A DNA stretch of 64,000 nt from Brachybacterium massiliense (GCF_900184245.1 NZ_FXXB01000007.1:62001-126000), one strand, 5' to 3'. Numbered from the stretch's first letter, positions 36,978-45,658 are shown. Numbers and translations: made by a program. Notes: generated by a model from the sequence alone, not told the origin.

Positions 36978-38521
36978 CGTGGTTCTCCTTCGCGCAGGGT
37001 CAGGGCGTGGCCGATGTGCTCGGCATCGGGGCGGTCGGCGCCGGCGAGGTCCGCCAGGGTCCAGGCCAGGCGGAGCACGCGGTCGTGACCGCGCAGTGTG
37101 AGCCGTCCCTGGGCGACGGCGTGGTCCAGCAGGCGGCGCTCGGAGGGCTCCGGAGAGAACTCCCTGCGCAGCAGCGGTCCGGGCAGGTGCGCGTTGGTCA
37201 TCCAGTGGCGGCCCTCGTATCTCTCGCGCTGGCGGGCGCGGGCGGCGCTCACCCGGGCGGCGATGACGGCGCTGGATTCCGCGGTCTCGGCGGCCACGCG
37301 GTGCACGTCCACCGGCCCCACTCCCACCCGCATGTCCACCCGGTCGAGCACGGGGCCCGAGAGCCGGGATCGGTAGCGGCGGCGCTGGTGCGCGGTGCAG
37401 CTGCAGCCCTCCCCCTTCCCCCATGCCTTCCCGCAGGGGCAGGGATTGGCCGCCAGGATCAGCTGGAACCGTGCCGGGTATCGCGTGACCGCGCGGGCGC
37501 GGTGCAGGGTGATGTCTCCGGTCTCGAGCGGCTCGCGCAGCGCCTCGAGCACGCGGGAGGGGAACTCGGGGGCCTCGTCGAGGAAGAGCACCCCGGCGTG
37601 GGCGCGCGAGATCGCACCGGGCAGGGCGAGCCCGGCCCCTCCCCCGACCACTGCCGCGGCGGACGCGGTGTGGTGGGGGTTCTCGAAGGGCGGGGTACGC
37701 AGCAGGCCCGAGCTCGCATCGAAACGGCCGGCGAGGGAGTGGATCGCGGAGACGGCGAGGGCATCATCGTTCTCGAGCGGCGGGAGGATCCCGGGCAGGC
37801 GCGAGGCGATCATCGTCTTCCCGGCACCGGGCGGCCCGAGCAGCAGCAGATGGTGGGCGCCCGCTGCGGCGACCTCGGCGGCGCGGCATGCCTGGGCCTG
37901 ACCGATCACCTCGCTGAAGTCGAGCACAGGCTCCCGCGGGAAGGTCTCGCCGGCAGTCTCCGTGCGGACGGTCGGCACCGGCATGAGCCGGAGGGTGGTG
38001 TCGTGGACGTCTGCACCGAAGCGGTGCAGCACGCCGGCGAGGTCCGCGGCGCCGTCGATGTCGAGCCCGTCGACCAGCCGGGCCTCCGGCAGGTTCTCCT
38101 CGGGCACGATCGCGCGGGTGATGCCTTGGCTGCGGGCGGCGAGCAGCGCCGGGAGCACCCCGGGGATCGGCCGCACCCTCCCGTCCAGGCCCAGCTCGCC
38201 CAGCAGCACGGTGCTCGAGGGGACGCCGCCGTGCAGGTCGCCCTGGGCGGCGATGACCGCCACCGCGATCGCGAGGTCGAAGCCGGAGCCGTGCTTGGGC
38301 CGCCACGCCGGGGTCATGTTCACCGTGATCCGGCGCGGTGCCAGGCGGGCGCCGCTGCGGGCCGCGGCCGCGCGCACCCGCTCACGGGCTTGGAGGGTCG
38401 AGGAGTCCGGCAGCCCCACCAGGCTGAACGCGGGGAGCCCCGCGGAGACGTCCGCCTCGACCTCGACCAGGGTCCCCTCGAGACCGGTGAGGCTCATCGA
38501 GAGCGTGCGTGCGTGGCCCAT
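36974..38521 (-). CDS. comM: YifB/ComM family Mg-chelatase-like AAA+ ATPase
   Basis: ComM is a hexameric helicase promoting branch migration during natural transformation. 515 residues. An N-terminal Lon-protease-like domain (MSLTGLEGTLVEVEADVSAGLPAFSLVGLPD) precedes the AAA+ module with Walker A LLLGPPGAGKTMIA, Walker B GVLFLDEAPEF and an embedded Cys-rich zinc-finger-like segment (NPCPCGKAWGKGEGCSC). The C-terminal domain ends near HIGHALTLREGE. The ATG overlaps the yraN stop by one base. Confidence 0.95.
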   Translation of the reverse strand: MGHARTLSMSLTGLEGTLVEVEADVSAGLPAFSLVGLPDSSTLQARERVRAAAARSGARLAPRRITVNMTPAWRPKHGSGFDLAIAVAVIAAQGDLHGGVPSSTVLLGELGLDGRVRPIPGVLPALLAARSQGITRAIVPEENLPEARLVDGLDIDGAADLAGVLHRFGADVHDTTLRLMPVPTVRTETAGETFPREPVLDFSEVIGQAQACRAAEVAAAGAHHLLLLGPPGAGKTMIASRLPGILPPLENDDALAVSAIHSLAGRFDASSGLLRTPPFENPHHTASAAAVVGGGAGLALPGAISRAHAGVLFLDEAPEFPSRVLEALREPLETGDITLHRARAVTRYPARFQLILAANPCPCGKAWGKGEGCSCTAHQRRRYRSRLSGPVLDRVDMRVGVGPVDVHRVAAETAESSAVIAARVSAARARQRERYEGRHWMTNAHLPGPLLRREFSPEPSERRLLDHAVAQGRLTLRGHDRVLRLAWTLADLAGADRPDAEHIGHALTLREGEPR

Positions 38522-38874
38522 CAGGACACCGCCTCGAGGTGCTCGAGGGAGAAGGTGCCGTCGAGGTGGGCGTGCACAGCCACCACGTCGATCCGCACGT
38601 CCCTGTGCGGGGTGGAGCGCTCCATCAGGTACTCGCCGGCCAGGCGGCGGAGCCGGCGCATCTTGTCAGGGGTGACGGCGGCCTGCGGCACCCCGGTGAC
38701 GACGGTGCGGCGGGTCTTGACCTCGACGAACACGAGGGTGGTGTGGGCGAGGGCGACGATGTCCAGCTCGCCGTGGCGCAGTCGCAGGTTCCGTTCCACG
38801 ATCTGCCATCCGCAGGACTCCAGATGTGCGGCGGCCAGGTCCTCCCCGGCCTGCCCGAGCTCGCGGGTCGACAT
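38521..38874 (-). CDS. yraN: YraN family (UPF0102) nuclease-fold protein
   Basis: The start is the ATG of MSTRELGQAGEDLAAAHLE (117 residues), which equals the usual family length. The frame is open to 39045, but the extra 57 residues read through half of a long inverted repeat and are not conserved. Landmarks are the restriction-endonuclease-like core LRHGELDIVALAHTTLVFVEVKTRR, with the PD-(D/E)xK-type acidic and Lys residues. It is coupled to comM. Biochemical role is unknown, although the fold suggests DNA processing. Confidence 0.9.
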   Translation of the reverse strand: MSTRELGQAGEDLAAAHLESCGWQIVERNLRLRHGELDIVALAHTTLVFVEVKTRRTVVTGVPQAAVTPDKMRRLRRLAGEYLMERSTPHRDVRIDVVAVHAHLDGTFSLEHLEAVS

Positions 38875-38974
38875 CTCCCGCACGCGCCGAGGCACCGGCA
38901 CGGCGGTGGGGCCGACCTGCGGGGCGTCGGCGGCGCGCCCGGGGGCGCGCCGCGCGCCGGGGGTTGCGTCGGGC

Positions 38975-39096
38975 GAAACGCGGCCCCCGTTCCCTCGCCG
39001 GTGCGGCCCGGCCGGGGGCTCTGGATCGGTGGCGAGGCTGTTCATGCCCGCCAGCCTGGCCGGGCCGCACCGGCGAGGGAACGGGGGCCGCGTTTC
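38975..39096. repeat. perfect 39-bp inverted repeat with 44-nt loop
   Basis: Bases 38975-39013 are the exact reverse complement of 39058-39096. The arms begin GAAACGCGGCCCCCG and end GCGGCCCGGCC. It lies between the DUF2469 gene and yraN on one strand, with GTTTC beyond the arm on the minus strand. It could act as a strong terminator, but perfect arms of this length are unusual for one. Confidence 0.92.
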
Positions 39097-39098
39097 TG

Positions 39099-39129
39099 GG
39101 GACGAACGGCCTGTGTGGAGGAACGGTCA
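39099..39129 (+). other. 31-bp dispersed motif, copy X
   Basis: Contains TGTGGAGGAACGGTCA and matches 27 of 31 positions of the reverse strand of 33670-33700. It directly abuts the right arm of the 39-bp inverted repeat and ends 15 bp from the DUF2469 stop. Confidence 0.6.
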
Positions 39130-39143
39130 GCGCCGACCGTGCA

Positions 39144-39446
39144 TCAGGGCAGCGAGATGTCCTGCTTGTTGAGCTCCTCGATGTTGACGTCCTTGAACGT
39201 CACCACGCGCACGGAGCGCACGAAGCGGTTGGAGCGGTAGATGTCCCAGACCCACACGTCGGCCAGGCGCAGCTCGTAGAAGACCTCGCCGCCGCCGGAG
39301 CGGACCTGCAGGTCCACCTGGTTGGCGAGGTAGAAGCGTCGCTCGGTCTCGACCACGTAGGTGAACAGGCTGACCACATCGCGATACTCGCGGAACAGCT
39401 GCAGCTCGAGGTCGGACTCGTAGTTCTCGAGGTCCTGGGCGCTCAC
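39144..39446 (-). CDS. DUF2469 family protein
   Basis: Exactly 100 residues from a GTG (VSAQDLENYESDLELQLFREY) that overlaps the rnhB stop. The whole protein matches the actinobacterial DUF2469 pattern, including VVETERRFYLANQVD, FYELRLADVWVWDIYR and VVTFKDVNIEELNK. It is soluble, acidic and of unknown function, but universally linked to rnhB and lepB in actinobacteria. Confidence 0.93.
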   Translation of the reverse strand: MSAQDLENYESDLELQLFREYRDVVSLFTYVVETERRFYLANQVDLQVRSGGGEVFYELRLADVWVWDIYRSNRFVRSVRVVTFKDVNIEELNKQDISLP

Positions 39447-40261
39447 CGACGCTCCTTCCCTTCCTGCGGGTACCACTTCTCGTCCCACAGTACGCCAGCG
39501 AGGGCGGGCTGCGAGGACGTGACCGGGGCCTGCCCGGATGCGGGTGGCGCGGGATCGGCCGCGGCCGTCACCGGCTCCGTCGCGAGAGGTGCAACGGGGC
39601 GAGGTGCGGAGCCCAGACGCCAGCTGCGGCGGTGGTGCTCGGAGGCGCCGAGGCGGTCGATCGCCTCGCGGTGCGCGGCGGAGCCGTAGCCCTTGTTCGA
39701 GGCCCAGCAGTAGTCGGGTGCCTCGGCATCGATCTCCACCATCCGCGCATCGCGCGCGACCTTGGCGAGGATGCTCGCGGCGGCGACGCTCGCGCAGTCC
39801 CTGTCGGCGGCGACCCGCAGCTCCACCAGCGGCGCGGGGCGCTCGGCCGTGGTCAGCGCGGCGGTGAGCACGTCCACGTCGCCGTCCAGGAGGATCGCGT
39901 CGATCTCGATGTCGAGGGCGTCGATCGCGCGCAGCGCGGCGCGGGTGAGTGCGGGCATGATGCCGAGCTCGTCGATCTCGGCGGGGCTCGCCCAGCCCAC
40001 CGACGCCGCGGCGGCGCTCGTGCGGATCGGGTCGACGAGGGCCTCTCGGCGGCGGGCGGTGAGCTTCTTGGAGTCGCGCACCCCGTCGGGCAGCTGCGGT
40101 GCGCGGCCGTCGAGGATCTCGAGCGCGCAGGCGCCGACGGCGACCGGCCCGGCGAGGGCGCCGCGCCCGACCTCGTCGATGCCCACGACGATGCGTCGTC
40201 CGGGGCCGCGGCGCGCGGCCAGCGCGAGTTCGACCTCGAGCGTGGGAGCGGGGGCGCTCAC
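39443..40261 (-). CDS. rnhB: ribonuclease HII
   Basis: Removes RNA from RNA-DNA hybrids and single ribonucleotides from DNA. GTG start overlapping the lepB stop; 272 residues. Catalytic acidic residues are visible in GIDEVGRGALAGP (Asp-Glu), LLDGDVD and the AADRDCASVAAASILAKVARD region. A 50-residue Pro/Ala-rich C-terminal tail with no counterpart in the family ends in WDEKWYPQEGKERR. Confidence 0.95.
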   Translation of the reverse strand: MSAPAPTLEVELALAARRGPGRRIVVGIDEVGRGALAGPVAVGACALEILDGRAPQLPDGVRDSKKLTARRREALVDPIRTSAAAASVGWASPAEIDELGIMPALTRAALRAIDALDIEIDAILLDGDVDVLTAALTTAERPAPLVELRVAADRDCASVAAASILAKVARDARMVEIDAEAPDYCWASNKGYGSAAHREAIDRLGASEHHRRSWRLGSAPRPVAPLATEPVTAAADPAPPASGQAPVTSSQPALAGVLWDEKWYPQEGKERR

Positions 40262-41025
40262 GGCTGTTCGGGCACGTCCGCGAAGGCGTCGCGGCCGTCG
40301 TCCAGGCGCTCCCAGCTGCTGGCGGGCCAGAAGATGACCTCGGCGCGGCCGGTGATGTCGGAGGTGTCGACGAAGCCGCCGTCGCCCCGGGTCTCATGCC
40401 AGGCGGAGTCCGCGGAGGCGTGCCGGTTGTCGCCCATCACCCAGACCTTGCCCTCGGGGACCGTGACGTCGAAGTCGACCTGGCACGCGGAGGTGCCGGG
40501 GTTGATGTACGGCTCCTCGAGCGGGGTGCCGTTGACCTCGAGCACGCCGTCGGCGGTGTCGCAGACCACGCGGTCGCCGGGCAGGCCGACGAGGCGCTTG
40601 ACCAGGTGGTCCTGCGAGGGATCGGGGGCCAGGCCCACCATGCTCAGCAGCATCATCACCCGCACCCGCGGGGTGGGGTTCTCGGTCGCGTCGCCGGGGA
40701 TCCAGTCGTCGGGATCCTCGAAGACGATCACATCTCCGCGCTGGAGATCGAACACGCCGGGACTGAGCTTGGAGACGAGGATCTTGTCGTCCTCGAGCAG
40801 CGTCGGGTTCATCGAGGCGGACGGGATGTAGAACGGCTGGACCAGGAAGGTCTTGACCAGCACCGCGATCACGAGCGCTACCGCCATGGTGATCAGGGTG
40901 TCCAGCCACAGCGGCATCCTCGCTCGCCGATGGCTGCGCTCCCGGGAAGCGGCGGAGCGATCCTCACCAGCTGCGGTATCCGCAGTATCGGACACAGCAG
41001 GTCGGGAGTCTTCGGGCGCGTTCAT
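40258..41025 (-). CDS. lepB: signal peptidase I (first of two)
   Basis: Cleaves Sec signal peptides at the outer membrane face. 255 residues: a 35-residue hydrophilic N-terminus, one transmembrane helix (about 40-60, LITMAVALVIAVLVKTFLV), then the catalytic Ser in IPSASMNPTL and Lys in DHLVKRLVGLPGD, with box E as VMGDNRHASADSA. All catalytic motifs are present. A shorter paralogue lies immediately upstream. Confidence 0.95.
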   Translation of the reverse strand: MNAPEDSRPAVSDTADTAAGEDRSAASRERSHRRARMPLWLDTLITMAVALVIAVLVKTFLVQPFYIPSASMNPTLLEDDKILVSKLSPGVFDLQRGDVIVFEDPDDWIPGDATENPTPRVRVMMLLSMVGLAPDPSQDHLVKRLVGLPGDRVVCDTADGVLEVNGTPLEEPYINPGTSACQVDFDVTVPEGKVWVMGDNRHASADSAWHETRGDGGFVDTSDITGRAEVIFWPASSWERLDDGRDAFADVPEQP

Positions 41026-41055
41026 CGCGGTGATCCTATCGGCAGATGCTGGGCA

Positions 41056-41634
41056 TCAGGGCGTGCCCCGACGCGAGAGTGGCCACACGATCGTGTCCAC
41101 GCCCCCCACCACCCGCTCGAGGGGGATCATCCCGCCGCCCGGCGCGCCGAGCAGGTGGCGGGAGTCGGTGGAGTCGGCACGGTTGTCGCCGAGGACGAAC
41201 ATGCGTCCCTCGGGGACCAGGAGGTCGAACTCGATCTCGCTGGGCGCCGTGCCGGGTGGGAGATACGGCTCGGCCAGCGGGGAGCCGTTGAGCAGCAGAG
41301 CCCCGTCCGGGTCGCAGCACTCGATGCTGTCGCCGCCGACCGCGATGACCCGCTTGACCCAGTAGCGGTCCCCGTCGGCCGCCGACGGAGCGAAGTAGCC
41401 GCGACCGTCGAAGACCACGATCTGCCCGCGCTGCGCGGTGCCGCGCTCGGAGCGGTCCGCGAGGAGCACGTCATCGACCTCGAGGGCAGGTGCCATCGAG
41501 GCGGAGGGGACGCGGAAGGGCTGGACGACGTAGTGGCGCACCAGCATCGCCGCGACCAGCAGCAGCACGACGCAGACGGCGGCGGCCACCAGCAGGTGGG
41601 GCCGCCGCCGTCCGCGCGCGCTGTCGCGTGACAT
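41056..41634 (-). CDS. lepB: signal peptidase I (second copy)
   Basis: 192 residues with a single helix (LLVAAAVCVVLLLVAAMLV), catalytic Ser in VPSASMAPAL, Lys in YWVKRVIAVGGD and the box VLGDNRADSTDSR. It is clearly paralogous to the neighbour but lacks the insertion around the substrate cleft. Spacing of 30 bp suggests one transcript with rplS 8 bp upstream. Duplicate type I signal peptidases beside rplS-rnhB are known in several Micrococcales; division of labour is not known here. Confidence 0.94.
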   Translation of the reverse strand: MSRDSARGRRRPHLLVAAAVCVVLLLVAAMLVRHYVVQPFRVPSASMAPALEVDDVLLADRSERGTAQRGQIVVFDGRGYFAPSAADGDRYWVKRVIAVGGDSIECCDPDGALLLNGSPLAEPYLPPGTAPSEIEFDLLVPEGRMFVLGDNRADSTDSRHLLGAPGGGMIPLERVVGGVDTIVWPLSRRGTP

Positions 41635-41642
41635 CCCGAGGA

Positions 41643-41993
41643 TCAGGAGTGGTCGCGCTTCTCCTTGATGCGGGCCTTCTTGCCCGTGAGGTTGCGCAGG
41701 TAGTACAGCTTCGCGCGGCGCACGTCACCGCGGGTGACGACCTCGATCTTGTCGACGGTCGGAGCGTGGACGGGGAACACACGCTCCACGCCGACGCCGA
41801 GGGACACCTTGCGCACACGGAAGGTCTCGCCCACGCCGTGGCCCTGACGGCCGATGACGTAGCCCTGGAAGACCTGGATACGAGAGCGGTTGCCCTCGAT
41901 GACCTTCACGTGCACCTTGACGTTGTCGCCGGCGCGGAATGCGGGGATGTCGTCGCGCAGCGACGCCTTGTCGAGCTCATCGAGCTTCTGCAT
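41643..41993 (-). CDS. rplS: 50S ribosomal protein L19
   Basis: L19 lies at the 30S-50S interface. 116 residues with [39 protein letters not shown] and the C-terminal [21 protein letters not shown], all canonical. GGAG lies 8 bases before the ATG. It is the distal member of the rpsP-rimM-trmD-rplS cluster. Confidence 0.98.
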   Translation of the reverse strand: MQKLDELDKASLRDDIPAFRAGDNVKVHVKVIEGNRSRIQVFQGYVIGRQGHGVGETFRVRKVSLGVGVERVFPVHAPTVDKIEVVTRGDVRRAKLYYLRNLTGKKARIKEKRDHS

Positions 41994-42306
41994 GTCACTT
42001 CTCCAGCCTCCGCCTCAGGTCGGACGGCGTCGTTCGTGGGGCTCCCGACGGTGCGGGAGGCCCCTCATGAACTGTCGATCCGGCGAGGAGCTGCCTCCCC
42101 GTGCCGGTGTGCTGGGCCTCTGGCGGCGACTCCCATCGCCACGGATCTGCCCGACCGCTGGATGCGCCCTCCCCTGAGGCAGAGGGACGCGCGGTGCGCA
42201 CGAGGGGTCATTCTGCCAGGGAGGCAGCCCCTGCGGCAAGCCCCTGCCGGGCTGTCGCCGCTGGTCACGACGCTCGCGAGCTGTCGTCTGCGTCACCTGT
42301 GCGGGC
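41994..42306 (-). other. 313-bp leader/spacer between trmD and rplS
   Basis: No gene seen. It contains several inverted repeats, the clearest being GGGG-CTCCCG-ACGGTG-CGGGAG-G-CCCC at 42038-42064, some 45 bp before rplS. This is long for a gap inside the conserved trmD-rplS pair, so rplS may have its own promoter or a structured leader. Confidence 0.45.
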
Positions 42307-43047
42307 TCAGCGGGCGGTGTCGGACTCTCCGAGCAGATCCGGTCGCCGCTCACCGGTGCGCTGGAGGGACTGCTCGCGGCGCCACGCGGCGATCCTGCCG
42401 TGATCTCCGGACAGCAGGATCGACGGGGCCTCGCGCACCACCCCGGCGGGATCGGTCCACGAGGCGGGGCGGGTGTAGAGCGGGTATTCGAGCAGGCCGT
42501 CCGAGTGGGACTCCTCGACCAGGGACTCGGCGTTGCCGACCACGCCCGGGACCAGGCGCACCACGGCTTCGGTGATCGCGAGCACCGCGACCTCGCCGCC
42601 GTTGAGGACGTAGTCGCCGAGGGAGGCCAGCGCGATCTCGCAGCCGATGTCCGCGAGGTGCTCATAGACCCGCTCGTCGATGCCCTCGTAGCGCCCGCAG
42701 GCGAAGATGATCCATTCGCACTGCGACCATTCCTGCGCTGTGGCCTGCGCGAACGGAGTGCCGGCGGGGTTCGGGAACACGATCAGGGGCTCGACGTCGG
42801 CGCCGAGCGCCTCCTGGCCGGTCGCGCGCACCCCGGCGAAGGCCTCCGCCCAGGGCTCGGGCTTCATCACCATGCCGGCACCGCCGCCCAGCGGGGTGTC
42901 GTCCACCGTGCGGTGACGATCGTGGGTCCAGCTGCGCAGGTCATGGACCTGCAGATCCACCAGGCCGTCGCGGCGGGCCTTCCCGATCAGGGACAGCTCG
43001 AGCGGTGAGAGGTACTCGGGGAAGATCGTGATGACGTCGATGCGCAT
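42307..43047 (-). CDS. trmD: tRNA (guanine37-N1)-methyltransferase
   Basis: TrmD makes m1G37, preventing +1 frameshifting. The start is the ATG of [16 protein letters not shown] (246 residues); upstream reading runs into rimM out of frame. SPOUT knot motifs are [16 protein letters not shown] and [30 protein letters not shown]. The [17 protein letters not shown] loop is also conserved. Normal length. Confidence 0.97.
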   Translation of the reverse strand: MRIDVITIFPEYLSPLELSLIGKARRDGLVDLQVHDLRSWTHDRHRTVDDTPLGGGAGMVMKPEPWAEAFAGVRATGQEALGADVEPLIVFPNPAGTPFAQATAQEWSQCEWIIFACGRYEGIDERVYEHLADIGCEIALASLGDYVLNGGEVAVLAITEAVVRLVPGVVGNAESLVEESHSDGLLEYPLYTRPASWTDPAGVVREAPSILLSGDHGRIAAWRREQSLQRTGERRPDLLGESDTAR

Positions 43048-43054
43048 GCGGGCC

Positions 43055-43639
43055 TCAGCGCTTCTTCCGCGCCGGGGCGGAGGTCTCGGGCTCGGGTCCC
43101 TGCTCGTCCTCGGGCAGCGCCTCGAACATGCCGCCGGGCGGGTCCGCCAGGACGATCCCTGCCTCGAGGTCGACCTCGGGAACAAGCTCCTCGACCAGCG
43201 GCAGCTGCACGCGCCGACGGTCCGGGGTGCGCACCACCAGCAGGTCCTGTGCCGGGTAATGCTCCACGCCCTGGACCGTGCCGAGCTCGCGCCCGTCGAC
43301 GTGACGCACCCTCAGGCCCTTGAGCTGGCTCGGGTACCAGGCATCGGGGTCCTCGTCGGCCTCGACCGCCTCGTCCACCGAGATGGTCAGGTCCACGCCC
43401 CGCAGGGACTCGGCATCGGTGCGGTCGGCGACTTCCTCGAAGGTCACGTACCAGCGCTCCTGCTGCCGACGGGTGCGTGCCACCGTCAGCGTGCGCGAGC
43501 GCCCGTCGGCCGTCACCTCGAAGACGGCGCCGGTGTGCAAGCGCTCCTCGGGCTGATCGGTGCGCAGGGTCAGCGCGACCTCTCCGCGCAGGCCGTGCGC
43601 CCTGCCGATCGTCGCGACGTTGACGTCGAGTGTGCTCAT
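43055..43639 (-). CDS. rimM: ribosome maturation factor RimM
   Basis: RimM helps assemble the 30S head around S19. 194 residues: the N-terminal domain with [15 protein letters not shown] and the PRC-barrel domain with [27 protein letters not shown] short Glu/Pro and basic tail follows. It begins inside the stop of the lipoprotein gene (ATGA). Confidence 0.95.
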   Translation of the reverse strand: MSTLDVNVATIGRAHGLRGEVALTLRTDQPEERLHTGAVFEVTADGRSRTLTVARTRRQQERWYVTFEEVADRTDAESLRGVDLTISVDEAVEADEDPDAWYPSQLKGLRVRHVDGRELGTVQGVEHYPAQDLLVVRTPDRRRVQLPLVEELVPEVDLEAGIVLADPPGGMFEALPEDEQGPEPETSAPARKKR

Positions 43640-44634
43640 GAGCGTCCTCCGTGGTCCGTGCCGCCCGGGCGGGCGGCGTGCGCGCCGACGACGGCGCTGT
43701 TGTCCATCTCCCCGAGTTCGGGCGAGGAGTACCCGGCCGCGTCGCAGGCGGTGCCGAGCTCGGTCAGCGGGGTCTGGAGCCCCTCTGACCAGGGGTCTCC
43801 GTCCAGGGCCTCCTGGAAGGGGGCGCGGACCTGCTCGAGAGCCGCGCCGACGGCAGCGTCGTCCACCGCGGCGATCTCGGCAGCCAGCAGCTCCGCGGTG
43901 GCCTGCACCTGGTCCATGCGCTCCGCAGGCACTGCCCGGGGCGAGAGGCCGACGAGCTTGAACATGTTCGAGGTCAGCACGTTCGCGTTGGCGAAGTGGG
44001 TGAGGGTGCCCGGGGTGTCGAAGACATCGGCGCAGACCAGCGCGGCGGGCTTGGTGCCCGCCTCCCCCGGGGCAAGGGTCCAGCTCGCGGCGACGGAGAC
44101 CTCGGCGCAGGCCCCGGCGACACCCTCCCAGGCGGCGGCGAAGGCCTCCAGGTCCGCGTCGGCTCCGCGCTCGGGCTGAGTGCGGAACCAGTCCGAGAGC
44201 GAGGACGCCGCCTCCTGCGCCCCGGATGGGGCGGACTCGAAGTCGGTGTCGATGTCGTCACCGGTCATCTCGTAGAAGAAGGGGTCCGACGGGCCGGCCT
44301 GCGGTGCCGTCCCAGCACGGTCCAGGACGGTGCGGGAGAGCGGGTCGGCGTAGTCGGGGTCGCCCCAGAAGCTCGTGCAGGCGACGACGAGCGCGGAATC
44401 CGCCGACGCCTCCGTGCTCTGCTCTCCGGAGCCTGTCACGTCGCCTCCGGGAGCAGTGCCCGCCGAGCCGCCCTCCGTGCTCGTGCATCCGGCCAGGAGC
44501 AGGGCCGCGCCGAGCAGCGCGGCACCGGGGCGAGAACCCCGTGAACGCCAGGAGCGGCGCTGCCCGGACCTCTCGGTCCTCTCGGCAGCACCGCTCCGTG
44601 GAGTGGGTGAGGGCACCTCAGCGCCGGTCGACAT
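43636..44634 (-). CDS. putative lipoprotein embedded in the rpsP-rimM operon
   Basis: The ATG of MSTGAEVPSPTP gives 332 residues and overlaps khpA by 17 bp; a GTG at 44616, just after the khpA stop, is an alternative. A basic stretch and the hydrophobic PGAALLGAALLLAGC with lipobox LAGC indicate a lipoprotein. The mature part is acidic and Ala-rich, mostly helical, with four Cys after the lipobox. I recognise no domain. The stop overlaps the rimM start, so it is a full member of this ribosomal operon. Confidence 0.75.
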   Translation of the reverse strand: MSTGAEVPSPTPRSGAAERTERSGQRRSWRSRGSRPGAALLGAALLLAGCTSTEGGSAGTAPGGDVTGSGEQSTEASADSALVVACTSFWGDPDYADPLSRTVLDRAGTAPQAGPSDPFFYEMTGDDIDTDFESAPSGAQEAASSLSDWFRTQPERGADADLEAFAAAWEGVAGACAEVSVAASWTLAPGEAGTKPAALVCADVFDTPGTLTHFANANVLTSNMFKLVGLSPRAVPAERMDQVQATAELLAAEIAAVDDAAVGAALEQVRAPFQEALDGDPWSEGLQTPLTELGTACDAAGYSSPELGEMDNSAVVGAHAARPGGTDHGGRS

Positions 44635-44860
44635 CGACGATGTCGACCCGCACGTCGTCGTCCGACAGTGCCGCGGTGACCGTGCGCAGTGCACGGGCGG
44701 TGCGGCCGGACCGACCGATGACGCGACCCAGATCGGCGGCGCCGACCCGGACCTCGAGCAGCGGTCCGCGACGTGTGGACTTCTCGGTCACCTTCACGGC
44801 ATCGGGATCATCGACGATGCCGCGGACGAGATGGTCGAGGGCTTCGGCGCGGGCGCTCAT
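44618..44860 (-). CDS. khpA: KH-domain RNA-binding protein KhpA
   Basis: An 80-residue KH protein of the YlqC/KhpA type. The RNA-binding loop GxxG appears as GRVIGRSGRTARALRTV at about residues 45-61, and the N-terminal ALDHLVRGIVDDPDAV is the family start. KhpA acts with KhpB in RNA-based control of growth and division in Gram-positives. It starts 2 bp after rpsP, the conserved order. Confidence 0.95.
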   Translation of the reverse strand: MSARAEALDHLVRGIVDDPDAVKVTEKSTRRGPLLEVRVGAADLGRVIGRSGRTARALRTVTAALSDDDVRVDIVDVDRR

Positions 44861-44861
44861 C

Positions 44862-45329
44862 TCAGGCCTCGTCGGTCGCTGCGGCGTCGGCGTCCTCGGT
44901 GGTCTCGCCCTCGGCCGGCTCCTCCTCGGAGCCCGGCTCGACGGCGGCCTCGTCGGCCTTGGCCTTCTTGGCGCCCTCGCGGGACTCGGCGGCGGCCTTG
45001 TCGGCGGCGGCGATGAGCTCCTCGGCGGACTGCTTGGACTCAGCGGTCTTCAGCGAGCCGGCGGCGTCGCCCTCGCCCTTGAACTTCGCCCAGTCACCGG
45101 TGACCTTGAGCAGAGCGGCGACCTGCTCGGTGGGCTGTGCGCCCACGCCGAGCCAGTACTGCGCGCGCTCGGACTCGACCTCGATGACGGAGGGGTCCTC
45201 GGTCGGGTGGTACTTGCCGATCTCCTCGATCACGGCGCCGTCGCGCTTCTTGCGCGAGTCGGCCACGACGATGCGGTAGTACGGTGCACGGATCTTGCCC
45301 ATGCGCTTCAGACGGATCTTGACAGCCAC
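44862..45329 (-). CDS. rpsP: 30S ribosomal protein S16
   Basis: S16 occupies residues 1 to about 85: [31 protein letters not shown] and [12 protein letters not shown] are diagnostic. The remaining 70 residues are an Ala/Glu/Lys-rich acidic extension, commonly seen in actinobacteria and probably disordered. First gene of the khpA-lipoprotein-rimM-trmD group. GAAGGAGAG lies upstream of the ATG. Confidence 0.97.
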   Translation of the reverse strand: MAVKIRLKRMGKIRAPYYRIVVADSRKKRDGAVIEEIGKYHPTEDPSVIEVESERAQYWLGVGAQPTEQVAALLKVTGDWAKFKGEGDAAGSLKTAESKQSAEELIAAADKAAAESREGAKKAKADEAAVEPGSEEEPAEGETTEDADAAATDEA

Positions 45330-45446
45330 GTGGGTGGACTCTCCTTCAGGGATGTTCGGGTGAGTCCCGCCGCAGCCTGTGGGGTGATGCGGGCGCTGAC
45401 GGTTCTCGGGGTGTCGTGCACGGACGGGTAGAGGGCCGGCCCATGC

Positions 45447-45467
45447 GCATACAGGTCACGAGTATGC
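45447..45467. promoter_or_regulatory. GCATAC-N9-GTATGC dyad upstream of rpsP
   Basis: A perfect 6-bp inverted repeat separated by nine bases, about 120 bp before the rpsP start in the otherwise gene-free 407-bp spacer. It may be an operator or part of the rpsP operon promoter. No clear -35/-10 pair accompanies it. Confidence 0.35.
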
Positions 45468-45547
45468 CAGCACACCGGGCCCCGGCACCACCCGATGCCA
45501 TGTGCACCGGGGCACACGGGCGGGGCCGGCCTGGGCCGGGGCCACTC

Positions 45548-45658
45548 GGTGACACGGCAGGAAGTACCTCCCCGGTGGAACCTTTCGTCTCGTGGTCACA
45601 TGTTCGCGTGGTGACGAGGCAGGAAGTACCGCCCAGGTGGAACCTTCCGTCTCGTGGT
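45548..45658. repeat. two 49-bp direct repeats, 62-bp period
   Basis: Copies at 45548-45596 and 45610-45658 agree at about 44 of 49 positions, sharing GGCAGGAAGTACC and GGTGGAACCTT and ending TCTCGTGGT. Each contains a short GGAAG/CTTCC dyad. They lie between rpsP and the amidohydrolase gene. No coding function is evident. Confidence 0.8.

Noticed and set aside
38875..39045. N-terminal extension of YraN starting at MNSLATDPEPP
   Set aside because: Half of it is encoded by the inverted-repeat arm and it exceeds the family length; the start at 38874 fits better.
45548..45658. CRISPR-like repeat pair
   Set aside because: Only two imperfect copies with a 13-bp gap; too few and too diverged.
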